DNA of 64,000 nt, taken from Hydrogenophaga sp. PBL-H3 (GTDB lineage Bacteria > Pseudomonadota > Gammaproteobacteria > Burkholderiales > Burkholderiaceae_C). The DNA lies in NCBI RefSeq assembly GCF_010104355.1, contig NZ_CP044972.1:124001-188000 (forward strand), written 5' to 3'. Numbering within the stretch: the stretch's first letter is position 1; each line of letters begins with the position of its first letter. Under the pieces are notes generated by a model. The model ran no database searches. It worked only from the letters and a program-made list of their open reading frames with translations, and was not told where the DNA came from. The translations under genes and the position numbers were made by a program. This document shows, one piece after another, positions 44,586 through 52,994 of the stretch.

Positions 44586-45107
44586 TCAGAGCGGGTGTTC
44601 GGTGTAGAAGCGCCCGCCGTGGAACAGCAGCGGCGAGGCCTCGGCGCGGTGCGCGCAGCGCTCCACCTCGCCCACGAAGATCACATGGTCGCCCTCGGCG
44701 TACTGGCTTCGGTTGAAGCACTCGAAGGTGGCGGCGGCACCGTGGAGCAAGGGTGCGCCGTTGCCGCCTTCTCGAAACGCCACCCCGGCCCAGCGGTCGG
44801 TGTCCTTGGCCGCAAACTGTTCGGCCAGCGCCTGCTGGTCGGCGGCCAGCACGTTGATGGCGTAGTGCCGTCCGTTGGAAAACGCAGCCATCGAGCCGGC
44901 CGCCTTGCCCAGGCTCCAGAGCACCAGCGGCGGGCTCAGCGAGACCGAGTTGAACGAGTTGGCGGTCAGCCCCACCAGCTCGCCGCTGTCGGTGCGCGCG
45001 GTGACGATGGTCACCCCGGTGGCGAACATGCCCAGCGAGGCACGGAACTCCCGCACTGAGAAGTCGGGGGCACGGGCCTGGGTGGGAAGCGAGCGTTCAG
45101 AAGGCAT
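44586..45107 (-). CDS. Flavin reductase family protein
   Basis: A 173-residue FMN-binding split-barrel protein. FRASLGMFATGVTIVTARTDSGELVGLTANSFNSVSLSPPLVLWSLGK is the HpaC/ActVB-like flavin-binding core. GDHVIFVGEVERCAHRAEASPLLFHGGRFYTE is the C-terminal family stretch. Such proteins supply reduced FMN or FAD to two-component monooxygenases, but no monooxygenase gene is close. It is divergent from the MpaA-like gene. Confidence 0.88.
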   Translation of the reverse strand: MPSERSLPTQARAPDFSVREFRASLGMFATGVTIVTARTDSGELVGLTANSFNSVSLSPPLVLWSLGKAAGSMAAFSNGRHYAINVLAADQQALAEQFAAKDTDRWAGVAFREGGNGAPLLHGAAATFECFNRSQYAEGDHVIFVGEVERCAHRAEASPLLFHGGRFYTEHPL

Positions 45108-45188
45108 GTGGAGCAGGTGCGTGGGACAGCGGAACGCCCATTCTCGGCGATTGGTGCCTCGGTGCGGTGCCGTCCCTAGAATGCCGTC

Positions 45189-46079
45189 ATGCACCGCACC
45201 CTGCTCCGCGCGAAACAGCAGACGCCACTGGCCGTCCTCGTGATGTTCGTCGGTGTGTGCTTGCTGGCCACGGGCGCACGGGCCACCTCGCCGCTGCGCG
45301 GGCCGCCACACCACCGCACCTCCGTGCCAGCCGCCGCGGCGCCCTGTGTGCACCTCTCGGCCCGCCTGCCGCACATGGGGCGCGCGCTCTGTGATGCGGC
45401 CGGCCTGATGCCCACAGAGGGCCGCTCGACGCAGGGCCGCACGCTGTATGCGCGCGACGTGGTGGCGCCGCAGGCGCGGCTGCGGGTTCTGGTGGTGGGC
45501 GCCATCCACGGCGACGAAATGTCGTCGGCCTCGGTGGCCCTGCACTGGATCCAGCACGCGCTCAATGACCCTGCCGATGCCCACTGGCGCTTCATTCCCG
45601 TGCTCAACCCGGACGGCCTTCTGGCGCGACCCGCCCAGCGCGTGAATGCAAGAGGCGTGGACCTCAACCGCAACTTTCCCACCCCCCACTGGGAACGGGA
45701 AGCCAAGGTGTACTGGGAGCAACGCACCCGAAAGGACCCGCGCCGCTGGCCCGGGCCCAGCCCACTGTCCGAACCCGAGTCGCGCTTTCTGCACGACGAG
45801 ATGGCGCGCTTTCAGCCGCACCTGATCGTGAGCATCCACGCCCCCTACGGCGTGCTCGACTTCGACGGACCGGGCGCCCCACCGCCCAAGCTCGGACGCC
45901 TCTACCTCGACCAGGTGGGCATCTTTCCCGGGAGCCTGGGCAACTACGGCGGCGTGCACCGCGGCATGCCCGTGGTCACGATCGAGCTGGCCAACGCCTT
46001 TCGCGCGCCGCTGGAGAGCGAAATGCGGCAGATGTGGATGGATCTGCAGCGCTGGATGGTGGAGCGCCTGCGGCCCTGA
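45189..46079 (+). CDS. M14 family zinc carboxypeptidase, MpaA-like (murein tripeptide amidase)
   Basis: A 296-residue protein with a signal peptide (LLRAKQQTPLAVLVMFVGVCLLATGARA) and the compact M14 fold. Zinc ligands are H107 and E110 (AIHGDE) and H217 (VSIHAPYGVLD). Substrate residues are N160/R161 in RGVDLNRNFP, and the catalytic glutamate is E266 (VVTIELANA). MpaA cleaves the gamma-D-glutamyl-diaminopimelate bond of murein tripeptide; the signal peptide here would put the enzyme in the periplasm, unlike cytoplasmic E. coli MpaA. Peptide recycling is a good guess. Confidence 0.85.
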   Translation: MHRTLLRAKQQTPLAVLVMFVGVCLLATGARATSPLRGPPHHRTSVPAAAAPCVHLSARLPHMGRALCDAAGLMPTEGRSTQGRTLYARDVVAPQARLRVLVVGAIHGDEMSSASVALHWIQHALNDPADAHWRFIPVLNPDGLLARPAQRVNARGVDLNRNFPTPHWEREAKVYWEQRTRKDPRRWPGPSPLSEPESRFLHDEMARFQPHLIVSIHAPYGVLDFDGPGAPPPKLGRLYLDQVGIFPGSLGNYGGVHRGMPVVTIELANAFRAPLESEMRQMWMDLQRWMVERLRP

Positions 46080-46166
46080 GGTCGCATGGCACGCCCCCGC
46101 GTGAGGGCCGTATTCACACCGATCACCAGCATGGGAACACTGGACATCCTAATCAGGAGTCTCAAC

Positions 46167-46490
46167 ATGTTCTCACCTGCAATTCGCGCCAACCTTGTTT
46201 TGGCTGGCTCGCTTCTCTTCATCCCCCCCTCGTCGCAAGCGGCCGAAATCGTGCGCGACAAGTTCGGCGTCCCGCACGTGTACGGCGACAGCGTGCCCGA
46301 CGCTTTCTTCGGCTGTGGCTACGCCGTGGACGAAGACCGCCTGTTCCAGCTGGAGATGCGCAGACGCCAGGCCACGGGGCAGCTCGCAGCCGTTCTCGGC
46401 ACCGAAGTCAAGGGCGCAACGGGTGGTGGCGCGGTGAATCTGGTCGCCCTGGACGTGCAGATGGGTCGACGCATACAAGCCGACACATAA
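46167..46490 (+). pseudogene. Truncated penicillin acylase family gene (N-terminal fragment)
   Basis: The frame starts with AGGAG and ATG 46167, carries a signal peptide (RANLVLAGSLLFIPPSSQA) and then EIVRDKFGVPHVYGDSVPDAFFGCGYAVDEDRLFQLEM, the unmistakable start of penicillin/acyl-homoserine-lactone acylases. It stops after about 107 residues, in contrast to about 750-800 for the family, and the catalytic N-terminal serine of the beta chain is missing. The next gene follows on the other strand after 70 bases, so the rest has been deleted. Confidence 0.85.
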
Positions 46491-46560
46491 CACGCGTTCT
46501 CCGGGTTGCTGGATCTGGCGCATTGACGCGTGGTTCGGGTGGCGGCTGAGCCGCGCGATT

Positions 46561-47910
46561 TCAGGCCCGCGTGGGTGGCGGGGCGACGCTGAACCGCGTT
46601 GAGGCGCGAGGTGCCTGCGGTGGCACGCCCTGAAAGCCAAAGTCCATGGCGGGTTGCTCCCCATGAATCAACTCGGCCAGGGCCTTGCCGGAGCCTGCGC
46701 CGTGGGTCCAGCCCAAGGTGCCGTGGCCGGCGTTGATCCAGAGGTTTCTCAGCGGCAACCGGCCGATCAGGGGAATGTTGGTCGGTGTGGCCGGGCGCAG
46801 GCCGCACCAGAACTGCGGATCACCGCCTTGTTCGGGTGTGCGGGTGTCGGCCACGCCGGGGAACACCTGTTCGATGCGGTGCACCAGCATCTCGCAACGC
46901 TTCTTCGCCAGCGGCGTGTCCAGCGAGAGATCAAAACCGCCGAGTTCGATCGTGCCGGCCACGCGCAGCTGGTTGCCCAGGCGCGAGACGGCGATTTTGA
47001 GCTGGTCGTCGATCATGCTCACGCTGGGCGCCTGTTCGGGCTTGAGCAGGGGCAGCGTTGCGCTGTAGCCCTTGCCCGGGTAGATCGGCACGTTCACGCC
47101 GATCGACTTGAGCAGCGGCGTGGTGTAGGAGCCGCAGGCCACCACAAAGGCGTCGGCCTTGAGCACGCGCGCCACACCGCTCTGGCGGTCGCGCACACGC
47201 ACCTCGCGGATTTCGCGCCCATCGCTGTCCAGGCGCTCGATGTCGTGGCCGAACATCAGCCTCGCGCCGCGCTGGCCGCACCGGGCAGCCAGTTGTTGCG
47301 TGAAGGTGCGTGCGTCGCCGGACTCGTCGCTCTGCGTGTAGGTGCCGCCCACAATCCGATCGGCAAAGGCGCGCAGCGCGGGCTCGATGGTGAGCAGCTC
47401 GTTGCGCGAGACCACGCGGCGCTTGACGCCGAAACGCTGCATCACGGCGGCGGCCTCGGCGGCGCCGTCGAAGGATTTCTGGTCCGTGTAGTAGTGGGCG
47501 ATGCCGCGTTCCAGCCGGTGGTACTCGATGCCGGTGTCGGCCACCACGGCCTTGAGCGCGGCGTGGCTGTAGGAGCCCAGTGCCACGAGTTGTGCCACGT
47601 TGCGCTCGAAGGCAGCGTCGTTGCATTGCGCCAGAAATTGCAGACCCCAGCGCCATTGCGCCCAATCCAGCTGCGGGCGGAACAGCAGGGGCGACTCGTC
47701 GGAGAACATCCACTTCAAGGTCTTGAGCGGCGCGTCCTTGTTGGCCCAGGGCTCGCAGTAGCTCACCGAGATCTGTGCCGCGTTGGCAAAGCTGGTCTCC
47801 AGCGCAGCGTCGGGCTGCCTGTCGACCAGGGTGACCTCGTGCCCGCGCTGCAGCAGGTGCCACGCGGTGCTCACGCCGATGATGCCCGCGCCCAATACGG
47901 TGACTTGCAT
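46561..47910 (-). CDS. dadA: D-amino acid dehydrogenase
   Basis: A 449-residue FAD-dependent oxidoreductase. The Rossmann motif VTVLGAGIIGVSTAWHL is at residues 3-19, FANAAQISVSYCEPWANKDAP is characteristic of DadA, and the C-terminus holds LRPATPTNIPLIG and LWINAGHGTLGWTHGAGSG. It deaminates D-amino acids and passes electrons to the quinone pool. GGAGG six to eight bases before ATG 47910 sets the start. An ArgP-type LysR gene is divergent; an alanine racemase is not nearby. Confidence 0.92.
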   Translation of the reverse strand: MQVTVLGAGIIGVSTAWHLLQRGHEVTLVDRQPDAALETSFANAAQISVSYCEPWANKDAPLKTLKWMFSDESPLLFRPQLDWAQWRWGLQFLAQCNDAAFERNVAQLVALGSYSHAALKAVVADTGIEYHRLERGIAHYYTDQKSFDGAAEAAAVMQRFGVKRRVVSRNELLTIEPALRAFADRIVGGTYTQSDESGDARTFTQQLAARCGQRGARLMFGHDIERLDSDGREIREVRVRDRQSGVARVLKADAFVVACGSYTTPLLKSIGVNVPIYPGKGYSATLPLLKPEQAPSVSMIDDQLKIAVSRLGNQLRVAGTIELGGFDLSLDTPLAKKRCEMLVHRIEQVFPGVADTRTPEQGGDPQFWCGLRPATPTNIPLIGRLPLRNLWINAGHGTLGWTHGAGSGKALAELIHGEQPAMDFGFQGVPPQAPRASTRFSVAPPPTRA

Positions 47911-48019
47911 GACCCACTCCTCCAAACGATGAAACTGCTCAGCAGTATCGAAAGAAGGCGCTTCGAAGTGAAGAGAAATTAAACTAAAATTTCAAACATC
48001 AGATCAGCTTATAGAGCCC

Positions 48020-48958
48020 ATGAGCACCTTCGATCCCGATGCCCTTGAATGCCTGGCCGCCATCATTGAAGAGGGCGGCTTCGAGCGCGCCGCGCAGCGC
48101 CTGTCCATCACGCAATCGGCCGTGTCGCAGCGGTTGCGGGCCCTGGAGGCGCAGGTCGGCACCGTGCTCATCGTGCGAAGCCGTCCGCTCAAGCCCACGC
48201 CGGCCGGCCAGCTCATGCTCAAGCACGCCAAGATGATGCGGCTGCTGCGCGCTGATCTGGAAAAAGACCTCAAGGAACTCGCGCCCAGCTCCACCGGCAG
48301 CGGCCGCGAGGAAGAGCGCATTTCGGTGGCGATCAACGCCGACAGCATCGCCACCTGGGCACTGCCGGCGCTGGACGCGCTGGCGCAGAACGGCCTGCCG
48401 ATTGAAATCATCACCGACGATCAGGAGTTCACCCACGAGTGGCTGCGCGAAGGTCAGGTGCTCGGCTGCGTCACCTCTCTCGGGCAGGCCTTGCGGGGCT
48501 GCAAGATGGAAGCGCTGGGCACCATGGACTACGTGGCCGTGGCACGCGCCGACTTTGCCGCGCAGCACCTGCCCAAAGGCCTGAGCGCGCACAACTTCCA
48601 CAAGGTTCCGTTCGTGGCCTTCAACCGCAAGGACAACCTGCAACACGGTTTCGTGATGAAGGCCTTTGGCCTGCCGCGCGTGATGCTCAAGCAACTCTTC
48701 GTGCCATCCAGCGAAGGCCAGGTGCGCGCCGTGCAGGCGGGCTGGGGTGTGAGCGTGTTGCCCGAGCTGCGGGTGCGCGAGCTGATCGAATCGGGCGAGC
48801 TGGTCAATCTGGCGCCACGCCATCGGCTGGGTGTGGCCTTGTACTGGCATTGCTGGAACCTGAGCTCCGACGTGCTGGACGCCCTGAGCACCGCGTTGCG
48901 CACGGCGGCGGCCGACAACCTGCGACCCGGCAGCGACGCCCGGCCGTCGAAGTCGTGA
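48020..48958 (+). CDS. LysR family regulator, ArgP/IciA type
   Basis: A 312-residue LysR protein of the ArgP/LysG subgroup. The HTH starts DALECLAAIIEEGGFERAAQRLSITQSAVSQRLRALE, and the ligand half has INADSIATWALPALDALA, typical of ArgP. ArgP usually controls the lysine/arginine exporter; here it is divergent from dadA. The 109-base gap is AT-rich (AAATTAAACTAAAATTTC), unlike its surroundings, and fits a LysR-controlled promoter. An amino-acid-responsive control of dadA is inferred. Confidence 0.87.
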   Translation: MSTFDPDALECLAAIIEEGGFERAAQRLSITQSAVSQRLRALEAQVGTVLIVRSRPLKPTPAGQLMLKHAKMMRLLRADLEKDLKELAPSSTGSGREEERISVAINADSIATWALPALDALAQNGLPIEIITDDQEFTHEWLREGQVLGCVTSLGQALRGCKMEALGTMDYVAVARADFAAQHLPKGLSAHNFHKVPFVAFNRKDNLQHGFVMKAFGLPRVMLKQLFVPSSEGQVRAVQAGWGVSVLPELRVRELIESGELVNLAPRHRLGVALYWHCWNLSSDVLDALSTALRTAAADNLRPGSDARPSKS

Positions 48959-49047
48959 CCGATGGGTCTTCGGCTTTACGTTTCGGTAGCGATGTCGACG
49001 ATTTCGTCAAAGTGAAGCAGAATTCTAGTGGTGTCCAAAGGTTTTCC

Positions 49048-49692
49048 ATGAGCAGCGCAGTCGAAAAATCACCCTCCGAAGCTCCCCAGAAACGCAGTTT
49101 TCGCCAGCAGATGCACCTCGCCCGCGAAGACGCCATCGTCTCGGCGGTGAACCGCTTGCTCGCCGAAAAAGGCTTCGAGGCCATGACGGTGGACGAGGTG
49201 GCCGCCGAAGTGGGCATTGCCAAGGCCAGCCTCTACAAACACTTTCCCAGCAAGGAAGACCTGGCCGCTGCGGCCATGGTGCGTGTGATGGACCGTGCGC
49301 GCGCATTTCTCGATAGCCTGGAAGGCCGCCCGGACAGCCGGCCGATCGAGCAGCTCAGGGCGGTGGCGCGATGGACCATGGAGGTGCAGCTCGCGGGCGA
49401 GATGCCTTCGTTGCCCAGCGCCAACTCCAGCCTGCGCGCTTCCCTGACAAACAACAAGGCCTATGTCGACGGCCTCATGGACGTGAGCGAGCGCCTGGGC
49501 GGCTGGATCACGCAGGCCCAGGCCGATGGCAGCCTCAACAACACCTTGCCCCCGATCGCGGTGCTCTACACCCTGTTCGCACGGGCCTGCGATCCGGTGC
49601 TGGGCTTCCTCAAGGGCTCGGGGCAATACAGCGTTGACGAGATCATCGAGATGGTGCTCAGCACCTGCTTCGACGGCCTGAAGTCGCGCTGA
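49048..49692 (+). CDS. TetR family transcriptional regulator
   Basis: A 214-residue TetR-type repressor. REDAIVSAVNRLLAEKGFEAMTVDEVAAEVGIAKASLYKHFPSKEDL is the HTH (about residues 27-73), and the rest is the helical ligand-binding part with a TetR_C-like end. The ATG follows a poor ribosome site. It stands after the ArgP gene with a gap of about 90 bases. No obvious target is next to it, and a strong terminator follows. Confidence 0.88.
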   Translation: MSSAVEKSPSEAPQKRSFRQQMHLAREDAIVSAVNRLLAEKGFEAMTVDEVAAEVGIAKASLYKHFPSKEDLAAAAMVRVMDRARAFLDSLEGRPDSRPIEQLRAVARWTMEVQLAGEMPSLPSANSSLRASLTNNKAYVDGLMDVSERLGGWITQAQADGSLNNTLPPIAVLYTLFARACDPVLGFLKGSGQYSVDEIIEMVLSTCFDGLKSR

Positions 49693-49709
49693 CGTTCGAT
49701 CCTGATCGT

Positions 49710-49747
49710 CCAAAGAGAAAGGCCGCAGATGCGGCCTTTCTCTTTGG
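49710..49747. terminator. Bidirectional hairpin terminator, 18-base perfect stem
   Basis: Arms 49710-49727 and 49730-49747 are exact reverse complements around a GA loop (core AAAGAGAAAGGCCGCA). The stem runs through A/T-rich ends on each side, so it can stop both the TetR transcript and the converging uspA transcript. Confidence 0.85.
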
Positions 49748-49759
49748 GTGGAAGCGGGT

Positions 49760-50182
49760 TCAGCGAACCAGCAGCACCGGCACGCCACAGTGGGCCAGCA
49801 CCTTGGTGGCCACCGAACCCATGACCAGGTTGCCCAGGGCGCCGTGGCCGTGTGAACCCATCACCAGCAGGTCGAACTTGCCGCTGTCGGCGGTCTTGGC
49901 GATCACTTCGCCGGCCGAGCCAACCTTCTGCACGACGGTGGCGTCGATGCCATGGCGCTTGAGGAATTTCACCACCGGTGCGGTGATCTTGGCGGCCTCA
50001 TCGGCGTAGTAGCCGTTGGCCACTTCGGCGCCAACCGCGGCGCGCGCGCGCGGAGGCAGTGGAGCTTGCACCGTGATGAGGGTCACCGCGTTGTTGGCAC
50101 CGAACATCTCGTCGTGGGTCGCCAGGTAGGCCAGCATTTTCTTGGTGTACGCGCTGCCATCGACTGCGAGCAGGATCTTCAT
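49760..50182 (-). CDS. Universal stress protein, UspA family
   Basis: A 140-residue Usp-domain protein. KILLAVDGSAYTKKMLAYL opens with the conserved D at the start of the alpha/beta fold, and GSHGHGALGNLVMGSVATKVLAHCGVPVLLVR carries the ATP-binding G-2x-G-9x-G(S/T) motif. It belongs to the ATP-binding Usp class linked to starvation and redox stress. AGGAGA precedes the ATG. It is a single gene that ends at the shared terminator. Confidence 0.93.
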   Translation of the reverse strand: MKILLAVDGSAYTKKMLAYLATHDEMFGANNAVTLITVQAPLPPRARAAVGAEVANGYYADEAAKITAPVVKFLKRHGIDATVVQKVGSAGEVIAKTADSGKFDLLVMGSHGHGALGNLVMGSVATKVLAHCGVPVLLVR

Positions 50183-50254
50183 GAGGTTCTCCTTGTTGGT
50201 TCAGGGGGGAAACGGCGAGTGTAGGGGCTTCGCGGGGCGGCACTTTGCGCTGCC

Positions 50255-51175
50255 TCAAACAGCGGGCGCCTTGCCGTGCGTCGCTTCGCTCGCGCTCACG
50301 CGGATGCAGCACGCGGGCTCGAAGCTGGCCTGTTCGTTCTTGTCGTGGTAGCCCAGCGGATTGGCCTTGATGCGACAGCGCCCCACCTGCACATCGGTCG
50401 GGCAGTGCAGGTGACCGTGCAGCCACAGGTCGGCCAGCGGCAGCAGATCGTCAAGGCCGTTGCAGAAACCCGCCGTGCCGGGGCTTCGGCCGTAGCGCGG
50501 GTCCATGCTGTGCAGCGTGGGCGCGAAGTGGGTGATGACCACCGTGGGACCGTCGAACGGCACGGCCAGCGCATCGCGCAGCCAGGCCTGGCACTCCTGC
50601 GCCAACGTGCGCATGGCCTCGGCGTCGAACAGGCGGCCATGGCGTTGGCCCGCCATCTTCACCAGGTAGTGGTTGGCGGCGCGAAAGGCTTTCTCGCGCT
50701 GCTGGAGGCGGTGGGTGAGCGGATCGGGTGGGCGTATGGGCGGCACCGCGCCGGCCCGGCCATGCCGCGGCGGCGTGGGCGTCGGGGCCTGTTCGCCAAA
50801 TACGTCGTAGTCGCTCCAGAGCGTGGTGCCGATCAGGCGCACGCCCTGCATCTGCAGGGTCTCGCGCTCCAGCCACTGGATGCCGAGCCGGTCACAAACC
50901 TGGCGCAACCCGGCGTGGGCCTGGTCCAGATCGAGCGCGTCGTACTCGTGGTTGCCGGGCACGAACACCACCGGCGCGGGCCAGCCGGCGTATTGGGGCA
51001 GAGGCGAGAACCGCTGCAGGCCCCAGTCGGGCTCGTCCATCACGCTGCCATCGCGCCTCACCTGGTACGAGCCGATGTCGCCAGCCAGCACCAGCAGATC
51101 GGCATCCATCGCCGGCACGGGCACGAAGGCGGGGTTGGCTTCGAGGTGCAGGTCGCTGAGCAGCTGGATGTTCAT
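50255..51175 (-). CDS. Calcineurin-like metallophosphoesterase
   Basis: A 306-residue metallophosphoesterase. The five metal motifs are present: LLSDLHLE (D and H), LVLAGDIG, VPGNHEYD, ITHFAPT and LHGHLH. Such enzymes split phosphodiesters or phosphomonoesters with two metal ions. ATG 51175 gives the classical MNIQLLSDLHLE start; GTG 51202 would overlap the LysR stop (GTGA) and is an alternative. It lies downstream of a LysR gene on the same strand; its substrate is unknown. Confidence 0.88.
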   Translation of the reverse strand: MNIQLLSDLHLEANPAFVPVPAMDADLLVLAGDIGSYQVRRDGSVMDEPDWGLQRFSPLPQYAGWPAPVVFVPGNHEYDALDLDQAHAGLRQVCDRLGIQWLERETLQMQGVRLIGTTLWSDYDVFGEQAPTPTPPRHGRAGAVPPIRPPDPLTHRLQQREKAFRAANHYLVKMAGQRHGRLFDAEAMRTLAQECQAWLRDALAVPFDGPTVVITHFAPTLHSMDPRYGRSPGTAGFCNGLDDLLPLADLWLHGHLHCPTDVQVGRCRIKANPLGYHDKNEQASFEPACCIRVSASEATHGKAPAV

Positions 51176-51198
51176 GTGGACATTGTCGACCAGTGTCT

Positions 51199-52209
51199 TC
51201 ACTGGCCCTTTGGGGCTCTGCGTGTCCGGGTGGACTCCGGTGCTGCCTTGACATTGCGGAAACCGACCGCCGACGCCCGCTCGACGGTCTGCCGCAGCCA
51301 GCGATGAGCGCTGTTGTGGGTGGCCTGGCGGTGCCAGAGCGCATCCACGTGCACGGGCGGTACCTGCAGGGGGAGATCGGCCAGGGCGAGCTCGTGTTCC
51401 ATGCCGGTGGCGCCGACGAAGTGGCGGGGCAGCACCGTGAGCAGGTCGGTGGTGGCCACCACGCGCCCGGCGGTGAAGAACTGGTTGACCGTGAGCACCA
51501 CGCGCCGCTGCCGGGAGATCGCGGCCAGGGATTCGTCCACGAAGCCGAAAGGGCGACCCGAGAAACTCACCAGCAGGTGGCGCGCTTCGCAGTAGGCGTC
51601 CAGGCTCAACGCTTGTCCGGCCAGGGGGTGGCCCTTGCGCATCACCACCACGTATTCGCCGTCGTACAGGCGCTGGTGCAGGAACTGCGGGTTGTTTTCC
51701 TGCAAGTGCAGGGCACCGAGCTCGGCCAGCACCCCGGGGAAATGCCCGATGGCCAGATCGGCCGAGCCGTTTTCCAGCAGATCGCGCGGATCGCGGGTGG
51801 TCAGGGGAACGACCCGTAGGTTCACGCCGGGTGCTTCGGTTTCGAAGATGTCCATCAGGCCGGGCACCAGCTTGGCCGCCGTGGCGTCCGCCATGGTCAA
51901 CACAAAGGCGTTGTGGGCGCTGAGCGGGTCGAAGGTGCCCGGTGCCAGGGATTCGCGCAGCAGGTGCAGGGCGTCACGCACCGAGGGCCACAGGCTCAGC
52001 GCCAGCGGCGTGGGTTCCACGCCGTAGCCGGCGCGGCGCACCAGGTCGTCACCGACCACCTCGCGCAATCGGCGCAACGCGTTGCTCACCGCCGGCTGCG
52101 TCATGGCCAGGTTGTGGGCAGCGCGGGTGAGGTTGCGCTCGGTCATCACCTCGTCGAACACCCGAAGCAGGTTCAGGTCGAAGGTGCGAAAGTTCAGATC
52201 ATTTATCAC
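51199..52209 (-). CDS. LysR family transcriptional regulator (NodD/PnbR-type)
   Basis: A 336-residue regulator with the HTH FDLNLLRVFDEVMTERNLTRAAHNLAMTQPAVSNALRRLRE and a substrate-binding domain. The start is GTG, since the only nearby ATG is out of frame. The C-terminus ends in a basic tail. It is divergent from a small membrane-protein gene; the divergent region holds the palindrome GGGTTAACCC (52255-52264) and AT-rich sequence, which could hold LysR sites. Confidence 0.87.
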   Translation of the reverse strand: MINDLNFRTFDLNLLRVFDEVMTERNLTRAAHNLAMTQPAVSNALRRLREVVGDDLVRRAGYGVEPTPLALSLWPSVRDALHLLRESLAPGTFDPLSAHNAFVLTMADATAAKLVPGLMDIFETEAPGVNLRVVPLTTRDPRDLLENGSADLAIGHFPGVLAELGALHLQENNPQFLHQRLYDGEYVVVMRKGHPLAGQALSLDAYCEARHLLVSFSGRPFGFVDESLAAISRQRRVVLTVNQFFTAGRVVATTDLLTVLPRHFVGATGMEHELALADLPLQVPPVHVDALWHRQATHNSAHRWLRQTVERASAVGFRNVKAAPESTRTRRAPKGQ

Positions 52210-52312
52210 CGAAGTGAATGTAAAGCATCACAAAGATAAATTGGCAATAGATGCGGGTTAACCCTAGTATTGATCTGTCCAAAAGACATTTGTTCCTCCA
52301 CAGGAGTTCGCC

Positions 52313-52858
52313 ATGAGCAGCCTTGCATCCACCCCCTCTTCCATTTCACTGGGCCTCGGTCGCGCACCGTCGGCCAAACAGTCTCCCCGCCACACCGACA
52401 GCTCGCGCAGCCTGGCGGCCCTGTTGCTGGCCGCCGTGGTCGCCGCGATGGTCATCCTTGCAGACCGGCTGGTCAGCACCTGGGCCGATGGGCATCTCTT
52501 GCTCGCCTGGGTGTTCCTGTGGGTGATCGTGTTCGCCGGTATGGCCTTGTTTGCCGATTCGGCCCGCCGACTTGCTCGCCGCGGCATCGTGGTGCTCGAC
52601 AGCTGGTCACAGTCGATGGCCGAAGCCCGCGCGGAAACCCGCCTGTGGGAAATGGCCCGCCTCGACCCCCGCCTGATGAGCGAGTTGACCCTGGCACGCA
52701 ACCGCGCCGAGCTGGACGAGCCAGCCGGAACGTTCGACGAAGCGCTGGCACCCCTGGGCCTGCCGGTGCAAGCCGAGGCCGCAGCACCTGCTGCTTCTTA
52801 CTGGGTGCGTCTGGGCCATGCCCGTGCAGCGCGCCACCTGCAAGGTCGCTACCTCTGA
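52313..52858 (+). CDS. Membrane protein of unknown function
   Basis: A 181-residue protein with two hydrophobic helices (SLAALLLAAVVAAMVILA and LLLAWVFLWVIVFAGMALFA) in the first half and a soluble charged second half (SQSMAEARAETRLWEMARLDPRLMSELTLARNRAE) that looks like a short coiled helix and an alanine-rich linker. CAGGAG precedes the ATG. No family is recognised. Its position opposite a LysR gene and before a terminator marks it as a single regulated gene. Confidence 0.7.
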   Translation: MSSLASTPSSISLGLGRAPSAKQSPRHTDSSRSLAALLLAAVVAAMVILADRLVSTWADGHLLLAWVFLWVIVFAGMALFADSARRLARRGIVVLDSWSQSMAEARAETRLWEMARLDPRLMSELTLARNRAELDEPAGTFDEALAPLGLPVQAEAAAPAASYWVRLGHARAARHLQGRYL

Positions 52859-52887
52859 GCGCTTGCACGCCCCGAGCGGGTGCCCAC

Positions 52888-52919
52888 AAAAAAGCCACCG
52901 GGTCCGGTGGCTTTTTTTT
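52888..52919. terminator. Bidirectional rho-independent terminator
   Basis: An eight-base GCCACCGG stem faces its complement across GT, with six A residues before and eight T residues after. It separates the membrane-protein gene from the converging pckG gene and can act on both strands. Confidence 0.9.
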
Positions 52920-52994
52920 CGCCCAGGCTTCTTGACCCGGGAGATTGCAGACCCGCCGCAGATCGTGCGGTGGGCTCAGTCGGGGACTCCGGCC

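Noticed and set aside
52255..52264. GGGTTAACCC palindrome as a definite LysR operator
   Set aside because: It lacks the T-N11-A form and is short; recorded only in the regulator entry.
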